A stretch of 60,000 bases of DNA from Membranipora membranacea (GCA_914767715.1 OU612075.1:9550001-9610000); one strand, 5' to 3'. Shown: positions 18,201 through 29,530, counted from the stretch's first letter. Made by a program: numbers and translations. Notes: generated from the sequence alone by a model not told the origin.

Positions 18201-19141
18201 TTTGAATGTACCGAAATATTTATGAACTTACTAAGTTCAAAAGCATATTCTGCTCTTGCGCTTCCTACTTTGAAGGGTCCATCTGTTGCGCAATTTGAAA
18301 CAAACCAGAGGGCTGTAGGCTCCAGGGCATTTGGACTTGGTCTGCCAAATTTTTCGGCAGAAAAATTCCTGAACGTTATTTTATCAATCCACCGATACTC
18401 TCTAACGTAAGTACGAAATGTGGCATCTGCCATATGGTCAATTGAGTAGTTGAAGTAGCCATTCCAGTTTTCCATATGGTCTATGCTCAGGCTGTTTTGA
18501 GGTTCCCCTGTACGGAAAACCCATAGCTGTCCATTATGTTTTAGAGGGGGAGTTTGCAGAAGTCCTCGTTCATGGAAAACGGCTATGTCGCTGCCATTAT
18601 CAGGCGACAAGAGGCTAGTGACCTTCAAGCTGCAAAAGTACTTCCCCAGGCAGGTTATTTGTTTATTTGGAATAATTTTTGGATCGGCAACATAGTTACT
18701 CCAATTGTATAATAGAATAATGCTTCGATCCTCTCTTTGCTGAGTAATTTCAGAAGATTCATTCCGCAAGATCTTGTTCATTGCACTGGTGGTATCTGCT
18801 TCATTAATATTTGGACCTTGTTCTTGATGTAAGGTCGTGTCGCGCTCATGTGATGAGACTTTGCGCTGTCGGCCCATTACGGCGGAGGACTCAGTCTTAT
18901 TAATATGTAGAGCTTGTTCTTGGTGTATGGTAATTTCAGGTTTGTGTGATGTATCTTTGTGCTGTCGGCTTATTCCCGTGATGGACTCTGTCTTATTAAC
19001 TGTGTGAGTTTGTGTCAGCGCCGAAACTGGCAATGGTGCAGAGTTAGGCCATTGTATGCCAGAAACTGTTAAGTGTGAAAAAATGAAGATAGACGTGATA
19101 CATATACATGATATTATAACGATTGTCTTTGAGACCCTCAT
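15013..19141 (-). CDS. FUT-A: GT10 alpha-1,3-fucosyltransferase-like, two coding exons
   Basis: Predicted Golgi type II membrane enzyme that transfers fucose from GDP-fucose to glycans. Coding exons 17839-19141 and 15013-15215 join in phase 1 for about 501 residues. The ATG lies directly after the acceptor CTTTGCAG, so a leader exon is upstream. Order: short cytoplasmic tail (MRVSKT), transmembrane anchor about residues 7-26, a long stem with repeated NKTES...HQEQ units, the acceptor-side motif WVFRTGEPQNSLSID, then the GT10 signature FYLSFENLLCKNYITEKLWK and VMGGLSSEEY. The C-terminal exon has CRYC and a conserved Cys-rich tail. Exact linkage and acceptor specificity are inferred from family membership. 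The 2.6-kb intron holds two MITEs missing from the duplicate gene FUT-C. Confidence 0.85.
15500..15545 (-). other. B-box-containing tRNA-like remnant inside the MITE
   Basis: On the minus strand GACCTGGGTTCGAGACCG resembles the T arm and 3' side of a tRNA (B box GGTTCGAGACC). It faces a second tRNA-like segment about 40 bp away on the other strand. Confidence 0.4.
15573..15650 (+). other. tRNA-like segment with A and B boxes inside the MITE
   Basis: TGGTGTGATGGTAGCG matches an A box and GGTTTGATTCC is a one-base variant of the B box, about 35 bp apart as in a tRNA. The stems do not pair well enough to call a functional tRNA. Confidence 0.4.
16160..16864. mobile_element. 705-bp foldback MITE in the FUT-A intron
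   Basis: Almost the whole element is one inverted repeat. The left end CACAGAGTAAGGATAAGCAG is mirrored at the right end, and long inner blocks (for example AATGACAATAAT, CCTGGATTACTC) mirror too. It is flanked by ATATGAT (7 bp, or 8 bp as GATATGAT) at 16153-16159 and 16865-16871. The duplicate block has the empty site at 32670-32677. No transposase. Confidence 0.88.
17839..19141 (-). CDS. FUT-A main exon (anchor, stem, catalytic domain)
   Basis: An open 1303-bp exon from ATG (19139-19141) to donor AAAAGTG|GTAAGTC. The start was chosen because TTTGCAG immediately before it is a 3' splice site; the in-frame codon upstream (TTG) is part of the intron. Its stem has three imperfect copies of a roughly 30-residue unit, the most in the family. 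Confidence 0.88.
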
Positions 19142-20790
19142 CTGCAAAGAAAGAAAGAAAACATAACGCTATGTAGGTTAATACTTTCACTTTTAACATT
19201 GTCCTGCGCTGTACACATATTACTGCAATAAAAACCGATCATAGGAATTTTAATTTCTCTACTAAACATTGCCCTTGAGTCACTGCTACAAAGCAATCAA
19301 ACTGACTCATTAATTTACCCCCCCCCCCCCCACCTCTTCCTTTGCGTCTAAGAAATTAAATCATCTCACCATAACTGCAAAATCTAGGTGTCCATGCTTG
19401 AATTTTGGATGAAAAAGATTATACGCAATATGAACTCAGCAGACCAGTCTTATATCAAACGAATGAAGTACAAGGAACACGAAATAGTTGCAATAATAGT
19501 TACAGTTAGCTTTCTCAACACTGTCACTAAACGAAACAACAGCAGACCAAACAGTAATATGCCAAAAGTTTGTAAGGTTAGGAGGAACCTGTAATGTACA
19601 TTAGTTTCCTACTACTGACAGCCAGTACAAGACATTATATACTCAGGATATTAAGGCTTTGGTCATAGTTGACTATTAATTTCCATACGCATGCACAATG
19701 CCATATAGGCTACAATCAACTGCATCTAACATATTATTATGTATGCGCCTTTATCGTATGTAGCCGCCTTTATCGTATGTAGCCGTTATTGCACAACATT
19801 AAACCACAATGCCAGTATTTAGGATCTTTGGCAACGTCACACCTCACACGTGAATTGTCAACTCCATCAAAATGTCCACCAATCTAGTAAACACTGTAAA
19901 ACTCTATAATTTTCAATGCAGTTGGGGAGAAACATGCTCTCAAATTATAACAATAATCAACCTATAGAGCATTTGTCAAATTTTGCTAGACATGACAGAC
20001 AGCTTACATTTTCACACCCCCCCCCTCATAACCTACATAGACCTACCTCTATCTCTCCCAGCCAAAACAAAGCGCTAGCTTATATAAAGTCACCTCCAAA
20101 CTAAACTAGCTAACATTTGCAAGATCTGTTAGAACAAAGCTGTTGTGATCTATAAAGTATGTCAGTTGTTACAGGCAGTACAGCCAGTATTTAGTATCTT
20201 TGGCAGCGACACTGAATTTTCAACTCCACTGAATTGTCCACCAATCAAAACACTATTATATATATAAAAATGACATAAATAACATCTTATAATTTCCAAT
20301 GCAGTTGATACAGTTATGCATATAAATTGGCAATGTTAGACCTAAGAAATGTACAAATTACATCAATAATCAAGCTATACATACACTAAGACATATTTTG
20401 CTGGACATGACAAGGCTAATTTTAAAGCTGCCTCATACGTATCACCCCCTCTATAATTTATAACATCTCCCAACTCACCTAGCTAAAATTGAGCGCTAGC
20501 TAATGTTAAAACACCTACAAACTAGCTAAATTAAACTCTAGCTAACATTTACTCTTCCGTAGCCCTAATGCCCAACCTATGGCACCTCTTAAAATATCGG
20601 TGGCTCTTTACCTTGTATTCACAACTTTGCCCATTTGCCTACCTCCGAACGAAAACACGACACATGTAACGCCATATCAACCTGTACCATGTACCAAGTT
20701 TGAGTATGCAGTGCATTTCTGGACTTATGGAGTATTTGGTTTAGACTAGTCCCCAAATAGCTTGAAAATAGCAGTGGTGTACTGACTTAC
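19142..20790 (-). other. FUT-A 5' intron
   Basis: Runs from the leader donor GTAAGTCAG to the acceptor CTTTGCAG. It holds a poly-C tract near 19.32 kb and CTAGCTAA-type dispersed repeats at 20.03-20.11 and 20.45-20.56 kb. No coding ORF is convincing. Confidence 0.6.
20455..20560. repeat. CTAGCTAA dispersed repeat
   Basis: Typical words are AGCGCTAGCTAATGTTAAAA, CACCTACAAACTAGCTAAA and CTCTAGCTAACATTTACTC. Similar copies lie at 1-130, 4957-5015, 9.33-9.42 (inverted), 11.36, 20.03-20.11, 23.62-23.76 (inverted) and 35.69-35.78 kb. I saw no termini that assign it to a transposon class. Confidence 0.6.
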
Positions 20791-20830
20791 CCTGTGTGGA
20801 ATGAGACAGGAGACAGCTCTTTTTATAACC
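20791..20830 (-). promoter_or_regulatory. FUT-A core promoter and leader exon end
   Basis: Read on the minus strand: TATA box TTATAAAAAGAG (20820-20828), initiator-like CTCATTCC about 25 nt later, then CACACAGG|GTAAGTCAG, a strong donor. This predicts a leader exon of about 12 nt spliced to the ATG-containing exon. The same arrangement recurs upstream of FUT-B and FUT-C. The alternative, a coding first exon in frame with the main exon, cannot be excluded. Confidence 0.5.
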
Positions 20831-21775
20831 AGCCCTGACAGTGGGCTTAGCCTTTCCATAACGACGACGATGGGTCCACCAATATGACGAACTCTGTTTC
20901 CACTAAAGATTTCGGAGAGACTGTAGGTATTTAAATACAATATATCCACTGAACCAGATTGCGATCAGTACAAAGTACTCTAATAACAAGTGATCGTTCG
21001 CTGTTGCTTGTTTTAGCCAGCTGCCATGCTTTTCAGCCAGACGATGTAGTACTTGACTTGCACTTCTGCCTTGCCTCAGACAAGTACCATGAGTTTTATA
21101 CTAGGCAACTTTCACTGTCTTCAGCTATGCTGGTGTGTCAGTCTCATGAATAAGAACCACATTTTACTAGTCATCATTTACTGCAACTTTTTAATTATAG
21201 AGGACTGACCAGTGCGTTTTAATTTTAAGTATCAAAGTATGGTTTTAAGGTTACTCATTATGTTGTCACTTTGTTATAAGATAACAGTCAATCACTGCAA
21301 ACAAATGTTAGAGGAGGATCGGTTTTAAGTTTATCCGGATCTCCTTATTCCAACCCCTCAGCTTATCAATCATTTTTGGCTGTGGTGCAATAAAACATCA
21401 GGTGTCAGGAACTTAGCAATCCAGTCAATCCCGATCGATCGAGTGTCGCTTTTTACCCTCACAAAAAGTCTGGCATTGCAAGATGATTCAGTGAATGCTT
21501 CAGCTTTAGTCTGAGATGGGGTCAAAATATGCTGCCTATAGCGTTATAGATGATGACAACAGCATTATATCTACATTGAATGTTACTGCGGCTGCCTTTG
21601 AGCATGTTATATTTAAAATTGGGTCTTCAATTTGATTCTGACTACCAACTAACAAACTTGTCTTGACTTTTGCTCTAATACCAGCAGTTAGCACCCTGAT
21701 CTGACCGCTATCTCAGGTTTGACCATCAAACATAAACCATAAAAACCATAACCAGAGTTTAAGAGCTCAAACGGT

Positions 21776-21842
21776 GGCGGGATGCTGGTAGAGGCATTTC
21801 ATTATGTGGTTGATAATGAAATGCCTCTACCAGCATCTCGCC
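21776..21842. repeat. 30-bp hairpin with 7-nt loop
   Basis: Arms 21776-21805 and 21813-21842 (core ATGCTGGTAGAGGCATTTCA) pair with one mismatch around GTGGTTG. It lies inside a 1.4-kb segment absent from the duplicate block. Precursor-like in shape, but could equally be a transposon remnant. Confidence 0.85.
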
Positions 21843-22097
21843 ATAAACTAACATAACCATAAAACAAAATGCTGGTTTTACCAAACCTCAGCTGCGGTTC
21901 ATAAGTGAGCACACTCTGGGCAATTTATAATTTTTGCTCTGGGAGATGTTGTTAGTTGCTGGTCTAAAGATGGTTGATAATGGAATTCCACTACCAAAAA
22001 CCCTATAAGAGTTCCAGCTCTTGACTTATTCCGTCACTGTCGAGTGCCACTCATATTTGTCATCATTTTGCTATATTATCACTTAGTATTGTTTTTG

Positions 22098-22397
22098 ATG
22101 GAGCTCCCGTGTGGTGAATTAGTGGATTGTACCTTGACGGAACATTTTTTTAAGGAATTGCTATGTCATGGGATGATAGGACATTTGAATATGACACTTC
22201 TATCAAAATTTTTACGCAGTGACACTCTCACAGTTGAAGCTGAAGGTCTAACAGCGAGTGATATGAAAATAATGTTAGGATTCGTCTGCTTTCATGAAGT
22301 GGGGAAGCGACTCCTACTGGAGATATTACTCCATCACATCATCACCATTGAGATGGCCCGACCTGTTACTATTCACCGATTGGTGCAGCAGGAGTAA
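22098..22397 (+). CDS. Hypothetical ORF, 99 codons, no recognised family
   Basis: ATG to TAA with a plausible amino-acid mix (MELPCGELVDCTLTEHFF..., ending VTIHRLVQQE) and several Cys and Leu-rich helices. It lies in the segment at about 21.47-22.87 kb that is missing from the duplicated block at 36.78 kb. No splice or promoter signal supports it, so it could be a remnant of an inserted gene or a chance ORF. Confidence 0.25.
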   Translation: MELPCGELVDCTLTEHFFKELLCHGMIGHLNMTLLSKFLRSDTLTVEAEGLTASDMKIMLGFVCFHEVGKRLLLEILLHHIITIEMARPVTIHRLVQQE

Positions 22398-23185
22398 CTC
22401 CGAAATAGAAATCTTATAACTTAAGGACAAATTTTGAGGGAGAAAATAGAAGCATCAACAAAATTGTTGGTAGTCTAAAGGAGTCTGACAAATTGCACAC
22501 AAAAAACACACTAACATGACCTAAGATGCCCTTCCGCAAAACTGATTACGAAGGCCTAATAAATTTTGTCGCATACAAAAATGCAAAAAAAAGGTTTCTG
22601 AGTCAATGACCAGGGCAATTCCAAGATGGTACTTCTGATCCATATACGGAGTTCAATGGGTCTTCATTGTATTGTATTGTATAGATTGCCCAATATCACC
22701 AGGATCCACTCCTCATGACTACATAGTGATTATTAATACATCAATCATGCTTTAGCCTCTAATTCCTAACTGAAGAGGAAGTTTTATTTTTAGTTCAATG
22801 TGAAAGTGTCAATGTTCAATTGTCAAGTTTGTTCTGGAAATGTAATGGAGCCATGTCCATAAATCATGGCAATCAAGCTACACATTAGCCTGTCCTCACA
22901 AGATTTGTTCGGGTCCCCCCCCCCCACCGAACAAAGCTAAGTAAGTAACTTAACCGCCTCCAATTATCCTGTTCGCATGAAAAAAAATTTGTTTCTTGCA
23001 ATACTAAGATAGGCGTGTGGAATTTTGTGCTGAGACAAGGTTTGCTTTCAAAAAACTGCTGCCTAAACACCACAACAGCCAACAATCACTCGTATTTAGA
23101 ACTGTTGGCGCTTAATTGCCACCAGGTTCAGGTATTGTGTAAACTTAGACGTTATGGAAAGGCTAATCGCACTGTCAGCGCTGGT

Positions 23186-23222
23186 TATAAAAAGAGCTGT
23201 CTCCTGTCTCATGCCACACAGG
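23186..23222 (+). promoter_or_regulatory. FUT-B core promoter and leader exon end
   Basis: TATA box TATAAAAA at 23186-23193, then CTCATGCCACACAGG and donor GTAAGTCAG. Nearly identical to the FUT-A signal on the opposite strand, so FUT-A and FUT-B are divergently arranged about 2.4 kb apart. The upstream block 22.93-23.11 kb recurs inverted at 13.84-14.04 kb. Confidence 0.5.
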
Positions 23223-24314
23223 GTAAGTCAGAGTTATTATTTTTAAGCTTTTTCGAGACATAATCTGAACCAAATACTAAATACTGAATAAGTCCAGAGG
23301 TGCATTGCGTGTTCAAACTTCGCATGATACTGTGGTTGATTCTCTATGGCCTAATATTTTTGTTGGAAAAATTGACTGAAGAAGGCAACTTTAAATTTGA
23401 AATCAGGAAATTTATTGGTATCAATAGGTTGCTATATTAAACTTGTAATAAATGTACCTAGGCAGCACACTGAATGATATACTATAATATACTATAATAA
23501 TATATATAATTTATGTTGAGGCACTTGGGTTGACAAAATGACATTTAATTGTGCTGTTCTTTGGTGTTTATTCCTGGATATCACCGATCAACAGTCCAGA
23601 ATTATTTTTAATTACCATAGAGGAGTGAATTTTTGCTAGAGTTTAGTTTAGCTAGTTAGGAGGTGACTTTATATAAGCTAGCATTTAATTTTGACTAGGT
23701 GAGATGAGAGTTTTTATGAATTAAGAGGGTGTGAAAATGTTAGCTAGCTTCAAGTTAAGTCCTGTCATGAATAATGTGCTACAGCTTGATTATTGTTAGA
23801 TATAATATGAGAGCAAGGTTTTTTGCAGCCGCATTATATTGTTTTACAGTGTTTACCGGATTGGTGGGCAATTCTGTGCCGTTGTCTAAGGTACTAAATA
23901 AATAATAAATGCTCAATAACGGCTATGCAAAATGCACGCATGATGTTACCTCGAATACAGATGATTGTAGCCTATATGGAATCCTGCCCTATTGTGGAAG
24001 TGCTCCCAAATATGGGTACTGGTATTATAAGTCAACTATGACCTACCGCTTGTGTTGGCGGTCAGTGCTTATTGGTTCTAATTGACCTAACAAACTTTTG
24101 ATAATGTTTTTGATGGGTTTGTTTTTGTTTTGATAAGCGGCTAGTTATGATCAGTAATTATTATAGGTTGTTTCATGTACTTTGAGTAGTTCGATCAGAG
24201 ACTATAGATAATATATGATAGATATAATATCAATAGCAGTGTTAGAAGTGGAAAATATGAGGTAGGGGGATGCCAACCAGGCGGGTATCCCAGGGGCCTG
24301 TGGAGATTACAACT

Positions 24315-24637
24315 AAAAATAAAGTTTTTGGTACAAAAAAGATTTTTTTCTGCCCTGATAACACCCCCTTGTCTTGGCAATCAGTCCCAAGACAAGACAA
24401 ATAATCCTAGGTCAACTGAATAAAAAGTTGCCCTCCCTCAACCAACTAAGGACAACTTATTGGTAAGGAAAACTTAGAACTACTGTTCTCAGCCAATGAG
24501 AGGCTTTCTTAGAACTATTGTTCTCAGCCAATGATAGGCTTTCTTAGAACTGCTGTTCACAGCTACTCACATATTCTTTCTTTCAATCTACATCCGGTCA
24601 CCACGCCGGTCTTGAAAGAAAACAACTCTGTCAATTT
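24315..24637 (+). repeat. Ngaro left repeat A1
   Basis: About 323 bp from AATAAAGTTTTTGGTAC to CAACTCTGTCAATTT, virtually identical to A2. It contains a tandem CTTAGAACT..TGTTCTCAGCCAATGA unit and CAATCTACATCCGGTC. Confidence 0.92.
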
Positions 24638-24968
24638 ATGTATTCACCATTAGTTGGTAGAAGATCGGCTCAAAATTCTCACTTGCAGTTCTATTAACCT
24701 CAATTAACCCCCCCTACCACCTGTTCAGGGGCCTTCACCGAGGCTCCTTCCAGCTAGTGCAAGTTGGTGCCTGGTCACCGTCGACTCTGGACTAAGAAAG
24801 CACATAAAATTTTTTTTAAAAAACTGATAGGAAGCACGTATCTGCTGAAAAAGGGTACTTGCCATCTCCTACCTGTATGATCCCACTAATCAACTTAATT
24901 ACTAGAACATAGGGCTATCATTAGAAGGATTACATATCTGTATGTCATAGGTAACATTTCTATTGTAG

Positions 24969-25508
24969 GCATCATCATCTTCTGTGAAGGTATGTGTTCT
25001 AGGAGATTCCCATGGAGTAAGGCTATCTGCGTACCAAGAAGTTATCAACAAAAAAATCAGCAATATATCTTTAAGATGGGTGGTTAAAGGGGGTGCTCAT
25101 GTTATGTATCACAAACAGAGAGCACAGCTTGCCTCTCATTTTGACATTGCCGTTATCATGACTGGGGGAAATGATTTAGTAGAGAGGTCACCCGAGTCGG
25201 TTGCGGAAAGCATCAGAGAACTTTCAATTATGCTTCGTAATGTAGGAGTAAAAGCAGTATTAATCATGAGCTTCCAACCACGTGCCTTGCAAGATTATAA
25301 CCTGAAAGCAAAATCTTTAAACGAGTTGTTATTTAATAATTTCCCTGACTCACGATTCAAGGAATCTGGAATTCTTTTTTGGTTTTGGGACCGTCGCATA
25401 CCTAAGGCATTGTGCGATGGTACCCACATGTATCCTGTTGGTTACAGGAGATCAGCCAACTACCTGGCTTCAGCAATTCATTTTGTTAAACGTGAAATGA
25501 ATAAATAA
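24969..25508 (+). CDS. Ngaro ORF: SGNH/GDSL-like hydrolase
   Basis: About 180 residues with the SGNH blocks in order: VLGDSHG (nucleophile Ser, block I), MTGGNDL (block III) and DGTHMYP (Asp-x-x-His, block V). An esterase-like activity follows from the family; its role in the element is unknown. Hydrolase ORFs have been described in some vertebrate and echinoderm Ngaro elements. Here it is the first module, ahead of Gag. There is no ATG near the start: the frame opens right after TTCTATTGTAG, a good 3' splice site, so the module is probably an exon joined to an upstream leader. The C-terminus ends at TAA 25506-25508. Confidence 0.75.
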   Translation, partial: ASSSSVKVCVLGDSHGVRLSAYQEVINKKISNISLRWVVKGGAHVMYHKQRAQLASHFDIAVIMTGGNDLVERSPESVAESIRELSIMLRNVGVKAVLIMSFQPRALQDYNLKAKSLNELLFNNFPDSRFKESGILFWFWDRRIPKALCDGTHMYPVGYRRSANYLASAIHFVKREMNK

Positions 25509-25546
25509 AGGCAATAGGATAATCATCAACCAATAATTCATATTGT

Positions 25547-26250
25547 AGAGGAAAAGGAAATCTACGACTCCTGTAGAAGTATCCTCTGAATCTAGCTCAG
25601 ACTCGGACGTACCTCTAGCCGCAGTAAAAGGCGTTAGAGGATTCGGCTGCATCCCTCCTGTTCCAAAAACAGGTCATGTAACAGATAAAACAAAAATGGC
25701 CATCCGGAGAGGTGAGGTCGTAAACCTGGCCTTGTTAAAGCCAAAGGCATTAAAAGATAAACAATCAAAAAAATTCAAGTTCAACCCGGAGTCAGGTGGC
25801 TTCGAGGAGGAAGAAGAATCGGCAGATCTTTCTTTTTACTCATGGATTGAATGTTTCTTAATATATATGTCCATTAGAGCGGAGTACTTCCCTGCAGAGA
25901 TACAGGGCCTGATCAGACATATGCAAAATGTACAAATGCTGAATAGAACGGGTCGGGATGCCATTGAATATGACGTGCAATTCCGCACGGCAAAGCACCA
26001 GCATGACACTATTCAGTGGGGAAAGTACCTCCCAGAATTGGTAGACTGCCTACCAGAGCTTAAAAGCAAGGTTAAAGCCAAACCGAAAACACCACACTCG
26101 CAATCATCATCTTCATTTAATGGTAAATGGAATGCTGTTTGTAACCAGTATAACACATTTGGGTGTAACAGAACAAATTGTCGTTATAAGCACGAGTGTA
26201 GACAGTGTAGGGGTAGTCATTCTGTAAAAGATTGTAAATCACACAAATAG
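25547..26250 (+). CDS. Ngaro Gag-like protein
   Basis: The frame opens after the acceptor CATATTGTAG and runs to TAG; the first ATG is at 25696, but about 50 residues upstream are open and acidic/Ser-rich, which fits an exon start rather than an ATG start. The C-terminus has two zinc motifs: C-x7-C-x4-C-x3-H (CNQYNTFGCNRTNCRYKH) and CCHC (CRQCRGSHSVKDC), as in DIRS/Ngaro Gag proteins. Predicted to package the RNA. Confidence 0.8.
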
Positions 26251-26319
26251 ATGAAATGTTGTTACCATGCTGATTAACGAAATGTTGAAGAATTTCTTTT
26301 CTTGTGTTTTCCCTTCCAG

Positions 26320-27929
26320 AAATAAAAGACTATGATGTCTCAACTCCTGTCAATGTAAAAAAATTACTGGGGATGATCGAGGCCTTTCCAGACTTGGAGT
26401 ACATCGCCAATGGTTTCAGAAATGGGTTCAAACTTGGCCTTTGCCACAGTCCTCAAGTAGTGGCATCAGTTAAAGGAAAAAGCAGGAACCAAGTACATCT
26501 CATGAAAAAACTTCACGCCGAAGTAGACTTTGGCCGCATCATTGGGCCTTTTGAAAAACCTCCCATCCAGGACATGATGATTTCCCCAATCTATGTCATT
26601 CCAAAAGCTAACTCTGAAAAATGGCGCATGATATTTGATCTATCAGCTCCACACGGAACATCAGTAAATGATAATATTCCCACGCATAACCGTGAGGTAA
26701 AATATTGTAACATAAGAGATGTAGTAACACATGTTTTATCACTCAACGAACCAGACCAGGCCTATTTTGCCAAACTTGATATATCGGATGCATATCGAAT
26801 GGTTCCCATCACAAAATCAGAATGGCAGTTCTTAGGTATTAAGGTAGATGGCCAATACTACATTGATACTAGATTACCTATGGGGGCAGGGAGCAGCTGC
26901 AAGATTTTCCAAAGGATAAGTGATATGCTCCGATGGCTCTTCATCACTATACAAAATCACGAATGTCGCATTTTTAACTATCTAGATGATTTTCTCATTG
27001 TTGCCTCTGGGGCGGATGCTTGTAATGATGTGCTCCATAGGATCTTAGGGGTGTGCAGGGATGTAGAGGTACCTGTTTCTGCTCACAAAACAGAAGAAGC
27101 TACAAGAACAATTGTCTTTCTAGGGATAGGGATAGATTCTGCACAGGGGAGTCTATTTATTCCTCAAGCCAAGGTAGCAGATGCCCTAAATCACATCAAT
27201 GCATTTCTATCTAAACATCGCCAGCGAGTAAAATATTGGCAAAGACTACTAGGTAAACTTTGCCATCTTTCCCAGATTGTAGTAGCAGGCCGTGCATACC
27301 TCAGTAGTGTGTATGGCAGTCTAAAGGGTATCATGTCATCTGATCAAAATCACATGCGGCATATATCTTGTGAGACCAGATCTGATTTGGTTGTATGGAG
27401 AGATTTTCTGTCTTATTTAGCACCCGGTAAACAGTTCCAATATCTTGTGGCAGGGGCTGTAGACTTCACTCTGGTCACTGATGCTTCAGGATCAATAGGA
27501 TATGGAGGTTTTTGGGGAAACACCTGGTTCCATGGGATGTGGCCAGATGAACTTTGGACAAACTTAAACATCACAGTTCTAGAGCTGTTCCCCATATTCG
27601 TAGCAGTGCACATGTGGCAGAAAAAATTTGCAAATTCAGTGGTTGAGGTCAGGACAGATAATGGGGCCCTAGTCTCTATTCTAGAACATCTGTATTGTAA
27701 AGATGCTGTTGTGAGAAAGCTACTACGCCCCTTGGCGCTCCTATGCATGCAACAGAATATTCTCCTAGTGCCCAGACATATCCCAGGATTAGAGAACATT
27801 GCTGCAGATTTGTTGTCCAGAAATAAAATCAGAGAATTTAAACTCCGTTTCCCCACCATGGCTGCCTGTCCAACTAGCTTACCGGTACACTTGTGTCCGA
27901 GTAGGGTAAAAGATAAATACTGGTCATAA
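26320..27929 (+). CDS. Ngaro reverse transcriptase and RNase H
   Basis: About 535 residues. RT: KWRMIFDLSAPHG, AKLDISDAYRMV (first catalytic Asp), RLPMGAGSSCKIFQR (typical Ngaro form of the LPFG block) and NYLDDFLIVA (YxDD). RNase H follows: VTDASG, VLELFP, RTDNGA and AADLLSR give D-E-D-D. It copies element RNA into DNA. The frame opens at an acceptor (TTTTCCCTTCCAG) without an ATG, so it is probably translated from a spliced message. No internal stop. Confidence 0.92.
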
Positions 27930-28122
27930 GGTGACAAATAATAATATCTATTTTTCTTTTCTAATCATAAGCACAAAAGTGACCTTTGAGCCTCAGGACG
28001 TGAAGCGCGGGGGTGAGAAGGTCAAAGCAAACACATGACATTAATTATTATTGTGCAATGTTTATTTTAGAAATATAAGTACGTACTCATACCTAAAAGA
28101 TTCCCTGCACTATTTATTTCAG

Positions 28123-28973
28123 GTCTGAGAGCTAAGGCGAGGGGCTTCTTAGACAAGTCTTTGTCCGAGGGCTCCAAGAAGTCTTACGATCGATTTTACA
28201 ACCAATACAAAATGTTCTGCTCTGAGCACAAGCTCAAAAAATTCTCTACTTCGTCAATGGAGTTGTGGGTCACAAACCTGGCACAAGAAGGAAAGAAACA
28301 CAGTGCAATCCTGTCACATGTGTCAGCAGTAAAATTCTTTTGCGTAAAAAAGAACAGTGAGGTTACCTTTGCTACTCATAAACTAAAGTTAATATTGAGG
28401 GGTATAAAAAACTCACAGGGTAGAACCCAAAAGAAAACACAGGCGATATCTCTTGACCAACTACACACTCTGATCACTAAGGCAGAGCAGGTCTTGGGAA
28501 GTATAGATGGGAGGCGCTTTTCTGCCATGGTATCTTGTGCTTTTTATGGATTCTTACGCCCTAGCGAGTATTGTATATCTTCAGCAGGGCATCATATGTC
28601 TGTTGGTGATGTGTGTTTTAGCAAGGGTGCCATGGAAGTGCACATTAATTCTTTCAAGAATTCTGCAGAGTCTGCAAGCATTATGATTAAAGCAGTAGGG
28701 GGAAAGACATGCCCAGTTCGCCTCGTTAAGAGGTATTTAAAACACTTGAAACCCTCCAGCAGCAGCACTTTGTTTGAAGTCACAACAGCAGAGTTCAGAA
28801 AAGAGTTCAGTGAAGTCCTAAAGGATTCAAAAATAGAGGGCTGGGTCACTCCTCACTCACTGAGACGAGGTGGCGCTACCTGGGCTAGCATTCAGGGCTG
28901 GTCTGACTCAAGAATAAGATCTTTTGGCAGGTGGTCATCCGATGCCTTCAAGAAATATATCTTGATAAACTAA
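28123..28973 (+). CDS. Ngaro tyrosine recombinase
   Basis: About 283 residues of the phage-integrase fold family, which would integrate the cDNA. The catalytic set is visible: Arg in GFLRPSEYC, His-x-x-Arg in PHSLRRGGAT, Trp in FGRWSS and the nucleophile Tyr in FKKYI. The N-terminal core-binding part (SKKSYDRFYNQYKMF) precedes it. The frame begins after TTATTTCAG without a nearby ATG, again suggesting splicing. The stop TAA lies just before repeat B1. Confidence 0.9.
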
Positions 28974-29038
28974 GGTGCAGTTTTGGCGAAACAATTGTTC
29001 TGAGCTTGCTAGGTATGCCTCGCTCAATACAATTGGTT

Positions 29039-29210
29039 TGGTGTTCATTTGTTCGTCAATTCTGCACCAGATTTAACAACTAATACTATGGCAAGTACCC
29101 TGTCTGCCAAACAACATTTACAGTGGCGTTGATCGTCACTTTCGGTTACAAATGCGTGAAGCGCACCATGCTTTTTTCCCCTATAATATGTTACATTATA
29201 AGAAAGAAAA
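29039..29210 (+). repeat. Ngaro repeat B1
   Basis: TGGTGTTCATTTGTTCGTCA through ATTATAAGAAAGAAAA, a close match to B2; it abuts A2 directly, as in the split-repeat design. Confidence 0.9.
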
Positions 29211-29530
29211 AATAAAGTTTTTGGTACAAAAAAGATTTTTTTCTGCCCTGATAACACCCCCTTGTCTTGGCAATCAGTCCCAAGACAAGACAAATAATCC
29301 TAGGTCAACTGAATAAAAAGTTGCCCTCCCTCAACCAACTAAGGACAACTTATTGGTAAGGAAAACTTAGAACTACTGTTCTCAGCCAATGAGAGGCTTT
29401 CTTAGAACTATTGTTCTCAGCCAATGATAGGCTTTCTTAGAACTGCTGTTCACAGCTACTCACATATTCTTTCTTTCAATCTACATCCGGTCACCACGCC
29501 GGTCTTGAAAGAAAACAACTCTGTCAATTT
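29207..29530 (+). repeat. Ngaro repeat A2
   Basis: Second copy of A1. It ends at CTGTCAATTT, after which 66 bp of unique sequence lead into B2. Confidence 0.92.

Noticed and set aside
20746-20949. Coding first exon for FUT-A on the minus strand
   Set aside because: The frame is open and in phase with the main exon, but comparison with 35999-36226 shows similar divergence on both sides of the donor, and a TATA box lies 37 nt before the donor, so an untranslated leader is the better reading. Not fully excluded.
27413-27937. 174-codon antisense frame
   Set aside because: Shadow of the Ngaro RNase H region on the other strand.
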